Positions 46,886 to 54,649 of a stretch of 64,000 nucleotides of DNA are shown one piece after another. The stretch is from assembly GCF_023078355.1 (NCBI RefSeq), contig NZ_CP095552.1:558001-622000 (forward strand). Reading direction: 5' to 3'. A program made the position numbers and the translations under genes. Each line of letters starts with the position of its first letter. Positions within the stretch are counted from its first letter, which is position 1. A model generated the notes under the pieces. The model ran no database searches. It had not been told where the DNA came from and saw only the letters and a list, made by a program, of their open reading frames with translations. This DNA is from Gordonia hongkongensis. Its GTDB lineage: Bacteria > Actinomycetota > Actinomycetes > Mycobacteriales > Mycobacteriaceae.

Positions 46886-47382
46886 CTGACAACAACGAAA
46901 CCACCGATGCGACGGCGACCGGGGAAACTCCCCAGTCGGAGGACAGCACCACCGATTCGACGACACCGGACCAGAATCAGGACGGTGAAGTACAAGACGA
47001 GTACAACAGCGAAACCCCTGAGCCACAGAGCAAACGGGAAGCGCGGTACCGGGTGCAGCTCCGCGAGACCGAAGCCGAACGCGACACTCTCGCCGGCCGT
47101 ATCGAGACGATGCAGCGCGCAGAGGTCGAACGCCTCGCGGCCGACGTAATCGGCAAGCCCACGGCGCTCTGGGCATCCGACACCACTCTCGCCGATCTTC
47201 TCGACGACGACGGCCAGGTCGACCCCGGTAAGGTGGCCGCCGCCGCCCATGCCGCCAAGGAGAAACTCGGACTCGAGATCGGGGAGGCAGCCCGGAAGAA
47301 GCGTGGACCCGTCGTACCGCGCGAGGGGACCGGCACCGGACACTCGTCACACAATGCTTGGAAGGACGCCTTCAACAAGTAG
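46870..47382 (+). CDS. Scaffolding-like head protein
   Basis: 170 residues, very acidic N-terminal 60, then a helical segment (YRVQLRETEAERDTLAGRIE) and basic C-terminal end (HNAWKDAFNK). This composition and position directly before the capsid gene are typical of phage scaffold proteins. Ribosome site AAAGGA. Confidence 0.75.
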   Translation: MSDNLTDNNETTDATATGETPQSEDSTTDSTTPDQNQDGEVQDEYNSETPEPQSKREARYRVQLRETEAERDTLAGRIETMQRAEVERLAADVIGKPTALWASDTTLADLLDDDGQVDPGKVAAAAHAAKEKLGLEIGEAARKKRGPVVPREGTGTGHSSHNAWKDAFNK

Positions 47383-47455
47383 AGGTACACTGACAGCAGA
47401 ACCGCGGTGAGACACCAGGTTCGACGACACACAGCCCACGCGGGCACCGGACGAC

Positions 47456-47500
47456 GCGAGCCGCGCACCGAGAGAATCCACTCACTGGTGCGCGGCTCGC
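47456..47500 (+). promoter_or_regulatory. Scaffold/capsid intercistronic hairpin
   Basis: A 14-bp perfect stem (GCGAGCCGCGCACC with its complement) with a 17-nt loop, 30 nt before the capsid ATG. No T-run, so more likely an mRNA processing or stability element than a full terminator. Confidence 0.6.
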
Positions 47501-47530
47501 CGCGTTCCACACCCGTAAGGACTGACAAGC

Positions 47531-48376
47531 ATGGCCATCCAAACCACCCACGACAGCGCCTCGGCCTGGTCTCCAGACATCACCGCCGTCGCACCCACCG
47601 ACGCCGTACCCGACGCCCTGATCCTCAACACCTCGACTGTCGCCGGTGACATCGAGGGCGACGCACCACTCGTCCGCGTCCAGTACGTCGACGACGCCGA
47701 CGCCTCTTTCACCGCCGAGGGCGAGTACATCACCGAGGAAGACCCCGGCCTGTCTGAGCGGGTTGTGCCCACCGGCAAGGTCACTCAGCTGATCAAGCTC
47801 AGCCGGGAACAGTGGGCTCAGCCCAACGCCAACGAACTCCTGTCCGCCAGCGTTGCCCGCGCCGTCACCAAGGCCGGCAACAAGGCGTACCTCGACCAGC
47901 CCGTACCGACTTCGCCCGCCGTTACACCACCTGCTGGTCTGCTCCACATTCCCGGCATCATCAACGGTGGCGCCGTCGATGAAGACCTGGATGGGCTGGT
48001 CGACCTCCTCGCGCTGCTCGCCACGAACGACAGCACACCGAGCCACATCGTGCTCAGCCCCACCGCGTGGGCATCGCTGCGGAAGTTCAAGACCGGCGCG
48101 GACTACAACACCAGCCTGCTCGGTACCGGCGCGACCGACGCCCAGAGGTTCCTGCTCGATTTGCCGGTGATCGTCACCCCGGCCGCACCCGTAGACACCG
48201 GCCTCGTCATCGACCAGACCGCCGTCGTCTCGGCCGTCGGACCCGTCATGGTCGCCACCAGCGAACACGCGTTCTTCGGCGCCGACAGCATCGCCGTCCG
48301 CTGCACCTGGCGCTTCGGAGCCAACGCGGTCAAGCCTGATCGGCTCGGCAAGTTCACCGTCACCGCACCCGAGTAA
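47531..48376 (+). CDS. Major capsid protein (HK97-like)
   Basis: 281 residues. Strands and motifs such as DAPLVRVQYVDDADASFTAE, ALLATNDSTPSHIVLSPTAW and LLDLPVIVTPAAPVDTGLVI fit the HK97 fold core (E-loop, P- and A-domains). It has no fused protease or delta domain, and the acidic scaffold is a separate gene. Short for a full-size phage capsid protein. Confidence 0.82.
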   Translation: MAIQTTHDSASAWSPDITAVAPTDAVPDALILNTSTVAGDIEGDAPLVRVQYVDDADASFTAEGEYITEEDPGLSERVVPTGKVTQLIKLSREQWAQPNANELLSASVARAVTKAGNKAYLDQPVPTSPAVTPPAGLLHIPGIINGGAVDEDLDGLVDLLALLATNDSTPSHIVLSPTAWASLRKFKTGADYNTSLLGTGATDAQRFLLDLPVIVTPAAPVDTGLVIDQTAVVSAVGPVMVATSEHAFFGADSIAVRCTWRFGANAVKPDRLGKFTVTAPE

Positions 48377-48612
48377 GGGCCGACACAGACCGCGCGACCG
48401 AGGGCGTCAACCCGTGACCCACATGAGAGCACGGCAAGACCACCCCACGACGAGGGCCAGTTCCGGCCCGAGGATGGCTCTGCGCCCCGGTCGCGCACCC
48501 ACAACAACCCCAGGGGCAGGGTCCCCTCGACCACCACGAATCCGGCCCCTCTTGGCCATAGGTCTCCGTGTGTGTGACCCCCCCCACCCCCTCGGCTCTG
48601 AAAGGGTGTTTG
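48377..48612. other. C-rich gap between capsid and HNH genes, cos-like
   Basis: 236 bp without a gene. It holds a run of eight C followed by A and five C (about 48582-48595). Packaging sites often lie beside HNH and small terminase genes, so this is a candidate cos region, on position only. Confidence 0.35.
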
Positions 48613-48969
48613 ATGCCGTTTGCGTCGACCACTGTCCGGAATCGGCGGCGTGCGGAGGTTCGTCGGCGTGATGGTGATGCGCCGTGTGCGTTGCAGATCA
48701 CGGCGGACTGCCAGGCCGTTGATGGGCTGATCGAGTACGACGCACCGCCTCTTGATCCGCGGGCGTTTCAGGTGGATCACATCGTTTCGTCTGATGAGGC
48801 TCGCCGTATGGGGTGGTCGGAGGTCGAGGCCGACGTTCTGGACAACTGTGTCGGTGTGTGTCGGCAGTGCAACCGAGAGAAGTCGGCTGGCCGTGCTCCT
48901 ACGGGGTCGCCTGTTCGTCCGACGTATGTCAATCCGCGATTTGATTGGGAGCCTGAGAGTTATGGCTGA
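48613..48969 (+). CDS. HNH endonuclease-like protein
   Basis: 118 residues. The betabetaalpha-metal core is FQVDHIVSS ... LDNCVGVCRQCNREKS: the first His and Asn are present, but the last His of HNH is Asn (CRQCN). In phages, HNH proteins beside the terminase aid DNA packaging; in this element it may serve a helper phage's packaging machine. Confidence 0.85.
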   Translation: MPFASTTVRNRRRAEVRRRDGDAPCALQITADCQAVDGLIEYDAPPLDPRAFQVDHIVSSDEARRMGWSEVEADVLDNCVGVCRQCNREKSAGRAPTGSPVRPTYVNPRFDWEPESYG

Positions 48970-49231
48970 GAAGTACACGACGCTGAGCGCGGCTATGGCC
49001 GCGGGCGACGAACTTGCTGAGGCTGAGATTCGGTATCGGCTGTTGGCTGAGACGTTTGAGCAGATGCCTCAGCTGCGCGGCAATATGAATGGTCAGTTGG
49101 AGCGGGTGAAGGCCGAGATCATCCGGTTGCGGGCGGCGAAGGCTACGGCGAAGAAGAGGCCGGCGGCGTCTACGGGTGATGACACGGTGGTCACGTTCGA
49201 CTCGGCGCGGTTCCGCAAGTCGGGGGCGTAG
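48962..49231 (+). CDS. Small helical protein, candidate small terminase
   Basis: 89 residues: helical region (AAGDELAEAEIRYRLLAETF, NGQLERVKAEIIRLRAAKA) and a basic Ala/Lys tail ending FDSARFRKSGA. Overlaps the HNH stop by 8 bp. Small terminase function is suggested by neighbours only. Confidence 0.6.
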   Translation: MAEKYTTLSAAMAAGDELAEAEIRYRLLAETFEQMPQLRGNMNGQLERVKAEIIRLRAAKATAKKRPAASTGDDTVVTFDSARFRKSGA

Positions 49232-49697
49232 CTGTCAGTCTCGCTCGCCAAGCTCACGGGCGTCTCATTTTCAGAATGGAATTTGACTCGTCGCCGGTCG
49301 CGATGGAACGTGCGCTGTCGATGCTGGGCAAGGGGTACTCGGGTTTGAGGACCCCTGTTGAACTGACACCCTTCGGGTGCCGGTGTCGTTGACCCCATCC
49401 CTTCGACCCACGACAACCATGCCCCTATCGCGTCCGGCCACGTCCAGTCGCCGCCTGACCCGAAGGGTAGGCGGTACCGCTGTGGCACCAGGCTCTCGTT
49501 TCGCGACGACGCGAGTGGTGGCGTACGTCCCCGGCGTACGACTGGGCTACGGGGAGCAGGCTGGTGGTTTCGGCGGGCTCTGCGGATAACGCCGGACACG
49601 CAGTCGGAGTGGTTGCGTGCGTCGTGCCCCTTGGCCGGGAGTCGAACCCGGCAACCATCGCCGTGAAGTACGTGGTGACCGTCAGGGCTGATTGGGT

Positions 49698-49712
49698 GTG
49701 AGTCAGACTCAC
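49698..49712. repeat. 15-bp perfect palindrome
   Basis: GTGAGTC-A-GACTCAC. Arms extend to 11 bp with one mismatch (GGG on the left, CCC on the right). Confidence 0.75.
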
Positions 49713-49723
49713 CCCCCATGAGG

Positions 49724-49748
49724 GAAAGTGGGGAATTTCCCCACTTTC
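49724..49748. repeat. 25-bp perfect palindrome
   Basis: GAAAGTGGGGAA and TTCCCCACTTTC around a single T. Located 12 bp from the 15-bp palindrome; an operator, origin or resolution site is possible. Confidence 0.8.
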
Positions 49749-49770
49749 GAGGTGGAGTTCTCTGCACGGC

Positions 49771-49841
49771 CGTTACAGCCGTGGGCCTGCACTAGCGTTA
49801 CGCCAGTCCAGGTCGGGCAACCACGGGCGTTACAGCAGTGG
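49771..49841. repeat. Three CGTTAC repeats
   Basis: CGTTACAGCCGTGG (49771), CGTTACGCCAGTCC (49796) and CGTTACAGCAGTGG (49828), all in the same direction, iteron-like. Confidence 0.5.
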
Positions 49842-49908
49842 TTGACGCGGATGCCCTTGATCACAATGTGACTAACGGCAAGGGGGTCTGGATTTCAGGT
49901 CCGACCCT

Positions 49909-50451
49909 TCACTGGCGGTGGACTTTGCACCACGGTCCGTTGCGGCATGGCTTGCCCGAGCGGGTCATACGGCCACACTTCGCGCGCAACACCTTGATCG
50001 TGTACTTGGCGGGGAGTTTGCCGAGGCGTTCGTGGTCCGGGACTGGAAGGCCTTTGCAGGGTGCATTCTTGTCATCGCCATCAACGACGTAGAGCAGTTC
50101 GCCGCCCTCGGACCCGATGAGCGTGTGAATGAAGTAGCCGTCGACCATCTCGAATATGCGGTGGTCGTCAAGAAGCGTGTATCCCTCCCCATCGGCGTAC
50201 TCGATGGGCAGACACTCGGGGCACGTCCGCCAATAGTTGGGGACGGCGAACACTCGATCACAGTGCTTGCACAAGCGGTTTAGGACGTGGGCAAGCTCGT
50301 CGCGGTAGCCCCGTTCGAAATCGTCGTCGTCTCGCAGCGTCATCGTCGCCAGCATCTGCTCTGCGACGCACCGTTTGTCATCACCCGACGCGCCCGCGCG
50401 TTCTGCGAGTTCCTCGCGGGCGGCACGCACCCCGGCGTTGTACGCGCTCAC
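49909..50451 (-). CDS. Cysteine-rich element protein, unknown
   Basis: 180 residues. Middle: CKHCDRVFAVPNYWRTCPEC, a two-CxxC zinc ribbon. C-terminus: CGRMTRSGKPCRNGPWCKVH, a C-x9-C-x5-C-x2-H module seen at the ends of many phage proteins. GTG start overlaps the upstream stop (GTGA). Last gene of the leftward operon; possible cargo. Confidence 0.75.
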   Translation of the reverse strand: MSAYNAGVRAAREELAERAGASGDDKRCVAEQMLATMTLRDDDDFERGYRDELAHVLNRLCKHCDRVFAVPNYWRTCPECLPIEYADGEGYTLLDDHRIFEMVDGYFIHTLIGSEGGELLYVVDGDDKNAPCKGLPVPDHERLGKLPAKYTIKVLRAKCGRMTRSGKPCRNGPWCKVHRQ

Positions 50452-50711
50452 TGGTCTGACTCCAACCATGCGGCAACGGATGGAGTTGGTGACAGGATGT
50501 CACCGACCTCTTCGCCGGTCGCAACGGAGAGCGCCTGGATGACACGGCGAGCAAGTGCTTCGACGTCGTCGTGGCCGTAGTCGACGGCTTCCTCGAGCCG
50601 CCACACCGCCTCGCGGAGGTTGGCTGCGTAGTCGCACTCGGTGTCTTGTTCGTAGAGGCCCCAGGCGTGACGGATCAGGGTCTCGGCGGGGACGGTGGTC
50701 GGCGCGGTCAT
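50448..50711 (-). CDS. Small acidic element protein, unknown
   Basis: 87 residues, acidic and helical (YEQDTECDYAANLREAVWRL, DVEALARRVIQAL). ATG overlaps the stop of the small TM gene (ATGA), so the three leftward genes are translationally chained. Confidence 0.72.
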   Translation of the reverse strand: MTAPTTVPAETLIRHAWGLYEQDTECDYAANLREAVWRLEEAVDYGHDDVEALARRVIQALSVATGEEVGDILSPTPSVAAWLESDQ

Positions 50712-50824
50712 GCGTGCCACCCGAGCTCGATGCACACGGCCATCACGCCGAGCGGGACAAAGTAGAAGCTCAGGAGGAATGTCGCCACAGCGGCGACGAG
50801 GGATATGCTTGATACACGGTTCAC
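50708..50824 (-). CDS. Tiny single-TM protein
   Basis: 38 residues from GTG: ISLVAAVATFLLSFYFVPLG forms one TM helix, ending ELGWHA. Stop overlaps the next ATG. Weak ribosome site, but the coupling and TM content support it. Function unknown. Confidence 0.55.
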   Translation of the reverse strand: MNRVSSISLVAAVATFLLSFYFVPLGVMAVCIELGWHA

Positions 50825-50923
50825 GACGGAGTTCCGTTCCGTTTGTTCCGAGGCTCTGGAATCGGTGTTGGTAGCACCGGGCCGGAGCCGTTCCCGTTTA
50901 GGAACTGTCCAAGTCGTACATCC

Positions 50924-50928
50924 GTCGT
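50924..50928. other. attR core
   Basis: Right junction. GTCGT lies within TCCGTCGTCACCGG; from here the pilin frame resumes (VVTGDNIVSALTG). Confidence 0.75.
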
Positions 50929-50998
50929 CACCGGTGACAACATCGTGAGTGCCCTGACGGGCATCATCGGAAAGGCGCTCAACACCTCGGTCGGTTGA
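50924..50998 (+). pseudogene. Flp-type pilin (DUF4244), 3' part
   Basis: The frame VVTGDNIVSALTGIIGKALN continues to TGA at 50996-50998 and overlaps the tadE-like ATG (TGATG), as expected for the native operon. Joined to 42179-42364 it gives 86 residues. Confidence 0.88.
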
Positions 50999-51393
50999 TG
51001 AACCGCCGAAAGTGGCTGCGACGCCTGCTCGCCGACGAATCAGGCATGGTGACGGTCGAGGCCGCGTACGCGATCGCCGCGATCGTCGTGATGGTGCTCA
51101 TCGCCGTGGGTGCGGTCGCCGCGGTGACCACCCAGATCCGCTGTACCGATGCGGCGCGCGAGGTGGCTCGCCTGTCCGCTGCGGGTGATGCTTCGGGGCG
51201 CGAGGTCGCGCAACGGCTCGTCGGAGATGATGCGCGGGTGTCGATCTCGGATGCGGACGATCGGGTCGTCGTGGTCGAGGTCCGATCGGGTGTGGCGATG
51301 CTGCCGGGTCTCACGGTGTCGGCTAGGGCAGTCGCGGCCAAGGAACCGACCGGTGTGGATCAGGTGGTGTTCGCGCCGGGGGTGGGGCCATGA
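50998..51393 (+). CDS. TadE-like pseudopilin
   Basis: 131 residues. Prepilin-like site DESG followed by MVTVEAAYAIAAIVVMVLIA with Glu at +5, then a soluble domain with one Cys. Minor pseudopilin of the Flp pilus (Rv3655c position). Its natural upstream coupling to the pilin is now broken by the element. Confidence 0.88.
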   Translation: MNRRKWLRRLLADESGMVTVEAAYAIAAIVVMVLIAVGAVAAVTTQIRCTDAAREVARLSAAGDASGREVAQRLVGDDARVSISDADDRVVVVEVRSGVAMLPGLTVSARAVAAKEPTGVDQVVFAPGVGP

Positions 51394-51761
51394 CGCGCCG
51401 TCGTGGGTTGATCGCCGACGACGGCGGTCACGCAACGGTGTTGGGCGCATTCGTGATCGCGGCGCTGGCTGCGGTTCTCGTCATGGTGATCTATGTCGGG
51501 GCAGCGGTGCTCGCCCGCCACCGCGCCCAGTCGGCGGCCGATCTGTCCGCTCTGGCCGCGGCGATCGATCATGCCGCGGGTGAGCCGAATCCGTGCGCGG
51601 CGGCACGAGGTCTGAGCCGCCGACAGGGCTCGGGGGCCGAGCTCGTGGAGTGCCGTACCGCCGGAGACGATGTGGTGGTGACGGTTCGGGTGCCGGTGGC
51701 ACTCGGGAGCTTCGGGACGAGCGACGCCACCGCCCAGGCGCGCGCGGGACCGGTGGACTGA
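51390..51761 (+). CDS. TadG-like / Rv3654c-like pilus protein
   Basis: 123 residues. DDGGHATVLGAFVIAALAAV is pilin-like but has Leu at +5 instead of Glu. LARHRAQSAADLSALAAA is the TadG/Rv3654c signature. Two Cys residues in the tail. Overlaps tadE by ATGA; last gene of the operon. Confidence 0.82.
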   Translation: MTRRRGLIADDGGHATVLGAFVIAALAAVLVMVIYVGAAVLARHRAQSAADLSALAAAIDHAAGEPNPCAAARGLSRRQGSGAELVECRTAGDDVVVTVRVPVALGSFGTSDATAQARAGPVD

Positions 51762-51777
51762 CGTGCCGGAGGCGGCT

Positions 51778-52329
51778 CTACCCGAGACCGTCGGATTCGA
51801 CGGAGATCCGCTTGGGGTACACCCGGATGGACTGCATGGGCGCGAACCACAATTGGTGGAAGTGCACGTCGGTGTCGCCTCGATAGGCGAGTTCGAGCGC
51901 ATCGGTCCCGGTGTTCAGCGGAATCCACGATCGGGCGGCCCGGACGAACGACGACCAGTGGATGAGTTCCCCCTCGGTGAGGAAACCGCCTGCTGCTGCC
52001 CAGGTTTCACCGGAGTGGGCATCGGTGGACGCCAGATAGACCTCACCGAGGGAGGCGGTGACCCGCGGACCGACCATCGCCGTCTGCAGATACCACTGTG
52101 CCGTGGTCACGACATCGGTGAAACCTCCGGAACGGGCCGCGCACCAGGCGTAGTGGAGGTCCAGGGCGTCGAGCGCCTCGTCTTCGGAGAAGAACACGTC
52201 GCGCTCGCCGATGGACGACGGCAACTGGTCGGTGTTCTGCGTCGGGCGGGCGAGCAGGAAGAAGGCACGAGAGGGTCGGGTGACCTGACGATACGTGTGG
52301 GTCCCCCGGTCGGATGCCTCGTCATGCAT
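51778..52329 (-). CDS. Conserved hypothetical protein
   Basis: 183 residues, soluble; SRAFFLLARPTQNTDQLPSS, LHYAWCAARSGGFTDVV and VHFHQLWFAPMQSIRVYPKR are its distinctive blocks. I do not recognise a family. Overlaps the helicase gene's 3' end by 8 bp in the same direction. Confidence 0.7.
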   Translation of the reverse strand: MHDEASDRGTHTYRQVTRPSRAFFLLARPTQNTDQLPSSIGERDVFFSEDEALDALDLHYAWCAARSGGFTDVVTTAQWYLQTAMVGPRVTASLGEVYLASTDAHSGETWAAAGGFLTEGELIHWSSFVRAARSWIPLNTGTDALELAYRGDTDVHFHQLWFAPMQSIRVYPKRISVESDGLG

Positions 52330-54649
52330 GGGCCAAGTATTCCCGACGGAGAAGATCCAGGACGGCTACTGCGCCATTCTTGTCGAGCGGATCGTTACCG
52401 TTGCCGCATTTGGGACTCTGGACGCAGGATGGGCAACCGCTCTCACAACCGCAGCTGGCCACGGCGTCTCGGGTGGCGTCGATCCAGGTCAGGAACGCCG
52501 AATGCCCGCGTTCGGCGAAACCGGCACCGCCCATGTACCCGTCGTAGACGAAGACCGTCGGCAGACCGGTGTCCGGGTGGAGGTCGGTCGAGAGTCCACC
52601 GATGTCCCACCTGTCGCAGGTCGCAACCAGAGGGAGGAGGCCGATGGCCGCGTGTTCCGCGGCGTGCAACGAACCGGGCAACCGGGTCTCGTCGACACCG
52701 GCGTCGGCGAGTGCCTCCGGTGTGAGGGTGTACATCACGGCGCGGGTGCTCAGGGTCTGCTCGGGCATGTCGAGCTCGACGGCGTCGAGCACCTCTCCGG
52801 TGCGCAACGTGCGCAGGTAACCGACGACCTGATGGGTGACGTCGACCTCCACGAATGCGACCGTCAGCGGGCCGAATCGCCGGCTCGCGAGCGTCGCGGT
52901 GATGCTGATGTCCGTCGTCTCCCGCGCCGACGTCGTCCAGTCCGGGTCCTCCGGATGCGCCAGCGCGAGACCGTCGTCGAGATCGAGCTCGTCGACGAGA
53001 TAGGTCTCGCCCTGGTGAATGTGGACGGCGCCGGGGTGCACCGTCGACATGGCCCGGCCGGTGTCGACGGTACCGAGCAGCTGCGACGTCGTGGTGTCGA
53101 CGATCAGGACCTGCCCGCCGATGCCGCCGCGGATGTCGACGTCGGCGTGGGGTTCGGTTCCGGCCGTGACGTACCAGCCGGACTTACGTTTGCGCAGCAG
53201 GCCGTCGGCGGCCAGGTCCTGCGCCACGTCGCGGGCGTTCCAGGCGTCGATCTCGCTGTCCGACAGCGGTTTCTCCATGGCGGCGCACAGCAGGTGCGGA
53301 CCGAGGATGTACGGGTTGGCGGGGTCGGTGACCGTGGCCTCGACGGGTTTGCCGAGGAGTGACTCCGGATGATGCACGAGGTAGGTGTCGAGCGGGTCGT
53401 CGCGGGCGACGAGCACGACGAGTGAGTCGCCGGACTCGCGCTGGCGTCCCGCGCGCCCGGCCTGCTGCCAGAACGAGGCGACCGTTCCGGGGTACCCGCT
53501 GACGATCACGGCGTCGAGTCCGCTGATGTCCACGCCGAGTTCGAGCGCATTGGTGGTGGCCACGCCCAGCAGTTCGCCGTCGGAGATGGCCTTCTCCAGA
53601 CGTCGCCGATCGTCGGCCAGGTATCCCGCCCGGTACGCGCCGATCCGGGACTCGAGCTCGGGGGCGCTCTGTGACAACAGGTGTCGTGCGCTGAGTGCGG
53701 TCAGTTCGACGCCCCGCCGGCTCCGGGCGAAACACAGTGTACGAGCACCTTCCACCACGAAATCGGCCAGCAGTCGGGCGGATTCAGCGCCGGCCGAGCG
53801 TCGGACGGGTGCACCGTTCTCGCCGGTGACCACCGGCAGGAAATCGGGCTCCCAGAGGGCGACGGTCCGCTCCCCGCGGGGAGATGCGTCCTCGGTCACC
53901 GCGACGGCCGGTTCACCGATCAACCGGCCCAGCGCCTCGGCCGGTTCGGCGACCGTCGCACTCGCGCCGATGACGACCGGATCGGCACCGGCGGCCCGCG
54001 CGATCCGCAGCAGACGCCGCATCACCAGGGCGGTGTGAGACCCGAACACGCCTCGGTAGTGGTGACATTCGTCGACGACGATGAACCGCAGATGCCGGAA
54101 GAACTGACGCCATCGGTGGTGATGGGACAGGATGCCGATGTGCAGCATGTCGGGGTTGGTGAAGATCCAGCGCGAATGGGCGCGCGCCCACTGCCGGATC
54201 TCGGGGTCGGTGTCGCCGTCGTATGCGCACGGCTGGAGGTGCCCGAACTCCGGTCGCCCGGCGATGATCGAGGACACCGCCCGGATCTGGTCGGCCCCGA
54301 GAGCTTTTGTCGGCGCGAGGTATAACGCGGTCGCATTCTTTTCGTTCAGAAAAGAAGTGAGAATGGGCATTTGATACGACATCGATTTGCCCGATGCGGT
54401 CCCGGTGCAAATAGCCACATGATTGCCGCGGAATGCGGCGTCGGCCGCGCGCGCCTGGTGAGTCCACACCTTCTCGATGCCGTTGTCGGCGTAGGCGTCG
54501 ATCAGGGGCTGCGGCACCCACTCCGGCCAGGCGTCGAAAGATGGTGAGCGCGATGGGATTACCGAGAGGTGGGTGAGCGGGGAGGGGTCGGCGTCGGACC
54601 CCGCGAGGGTGCGGGCCAACAGGCCTGTCCCGAATGTGGAGTACTGCAT
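52322..54649 (-). CDS. DEAD/DEAH-box helicase, MrfA/Hrq1-like
   Basis: 775 residues: motif I CTGTASGKS, Ia APTKALGADQ, II DECHH, III GASAT, then helicase C domain (TNALELGVDISGLD, QQAGRAGRQRESGDS) and a C-terminal DUF1998 zinc site CGCESGCPSCVQSPKCGN. MrfA-type helicases act in repair of mitomycin-like lesions; Rv3649 position. No MrfB-like nuclease is visible beside it. Confidence 0.92.
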   Translation of the reverse strand: MQYSTFGTGLLARTLAGSDADPSPLTHLSVIPSRSPSFDAWPEWVPQPLIDAYADNGIEKVWTHQARAADAAFRGNHVAICTGTASGKSMSYQMPILTSFLNEKNATALYLAPTKALGADQIRAVSSIIAGRPEFGHLQPCAYDGDTDPEIRQWARAHSRWIFTNPDMLHIGILSHHHRWRQFFRHLRFIVVDECHHYRGVFGSHTALVMRRLLRIARAAGADPVVIGASATVAEPAEALGRLIGEPAVAVTEDASPRGERTVALWEPDFLPVVTGENGAPVRRSAGAESARLLADFVVEGARTLCFARSRRGVELTALSARHLLSQSAPELESRIGAYRAGYLADDRRRLEKAISDGELLGVATTNALELGVDISGLDAVIVSGYPGTVASFWQQAGRAGRQRESGDSLVVLVARDDPLDTYLVHHPESLLGKPVEATVTDPANPYILGPHLLCAAMEKPLSDSEIDAWNARDVAQDLAADGLLRKRKSGWYVTAGTEPHADVDIRGGIGGQVLIVDTTTSQLLGTVDTGRAMSTVHPGAVHIHQGETYLVDELDLDDGLALAHPEDPDWTTSARETTDISITATLASRRFGPLTVAFVEVDVTHQVVGYLRTLRTGEVLDAVELDMPEQTLSTRAVMYTLTPEALADAGVDETRLPGSLHAAEHAAIGLLPLVATCDRWDIGGLSTDLHPDTGLPTVFVYDGYMGGAGFAERGHSAFLTWIDATRDAVASCGCESGCPSCVQSPKCGNGNDPLDKNGAVAVLDLLRREYLAHA

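Larger units (their letters stand above)
49232..49908. other. Non-coding part of the element with palindromes
   Basis: 677 bp with no convincing gene. A 38-codon frame at 49276 (MEFDSSPVAMERALSMLGKG) could be a remnant. Palindromes and CGTTAC repeats are listed separately. Candidate replication origin, packaging or operator region. Confidence 0.6.
42365..50928 (+). mobile_element. 8.56-kb integrated prophage-like element / phage satellite
   Basis: Bounded by GTCGT at 42365-42369 and 50924-50928 (unit length 8559 bp), inside the DUF4244 pilin gene. Contents in order: serine integrase, three small genes, DUF3631 ATPase, two small genes, scaffold-like protein, major capsid protein, HNH protein, small protein, about 680 bp non-coding, and a leftward three-gene operon. 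No large terminase, portal, tail, lysin or repressor is seen. Layout resembles the 10-kb phiRv1/phiRv2 elements of M. tuberculosis. Confidence 0.9.

Noticed and set aside
49625..49690. tRNA-like T-arm on the minus strand (CCGGG-TTCGACT-CCCGG followed by CCAAGGGG)
   Set aside because: No matching 5' acceptor strand or anticodon arm could be folded upstream; at most a tRNA remnant in the element.
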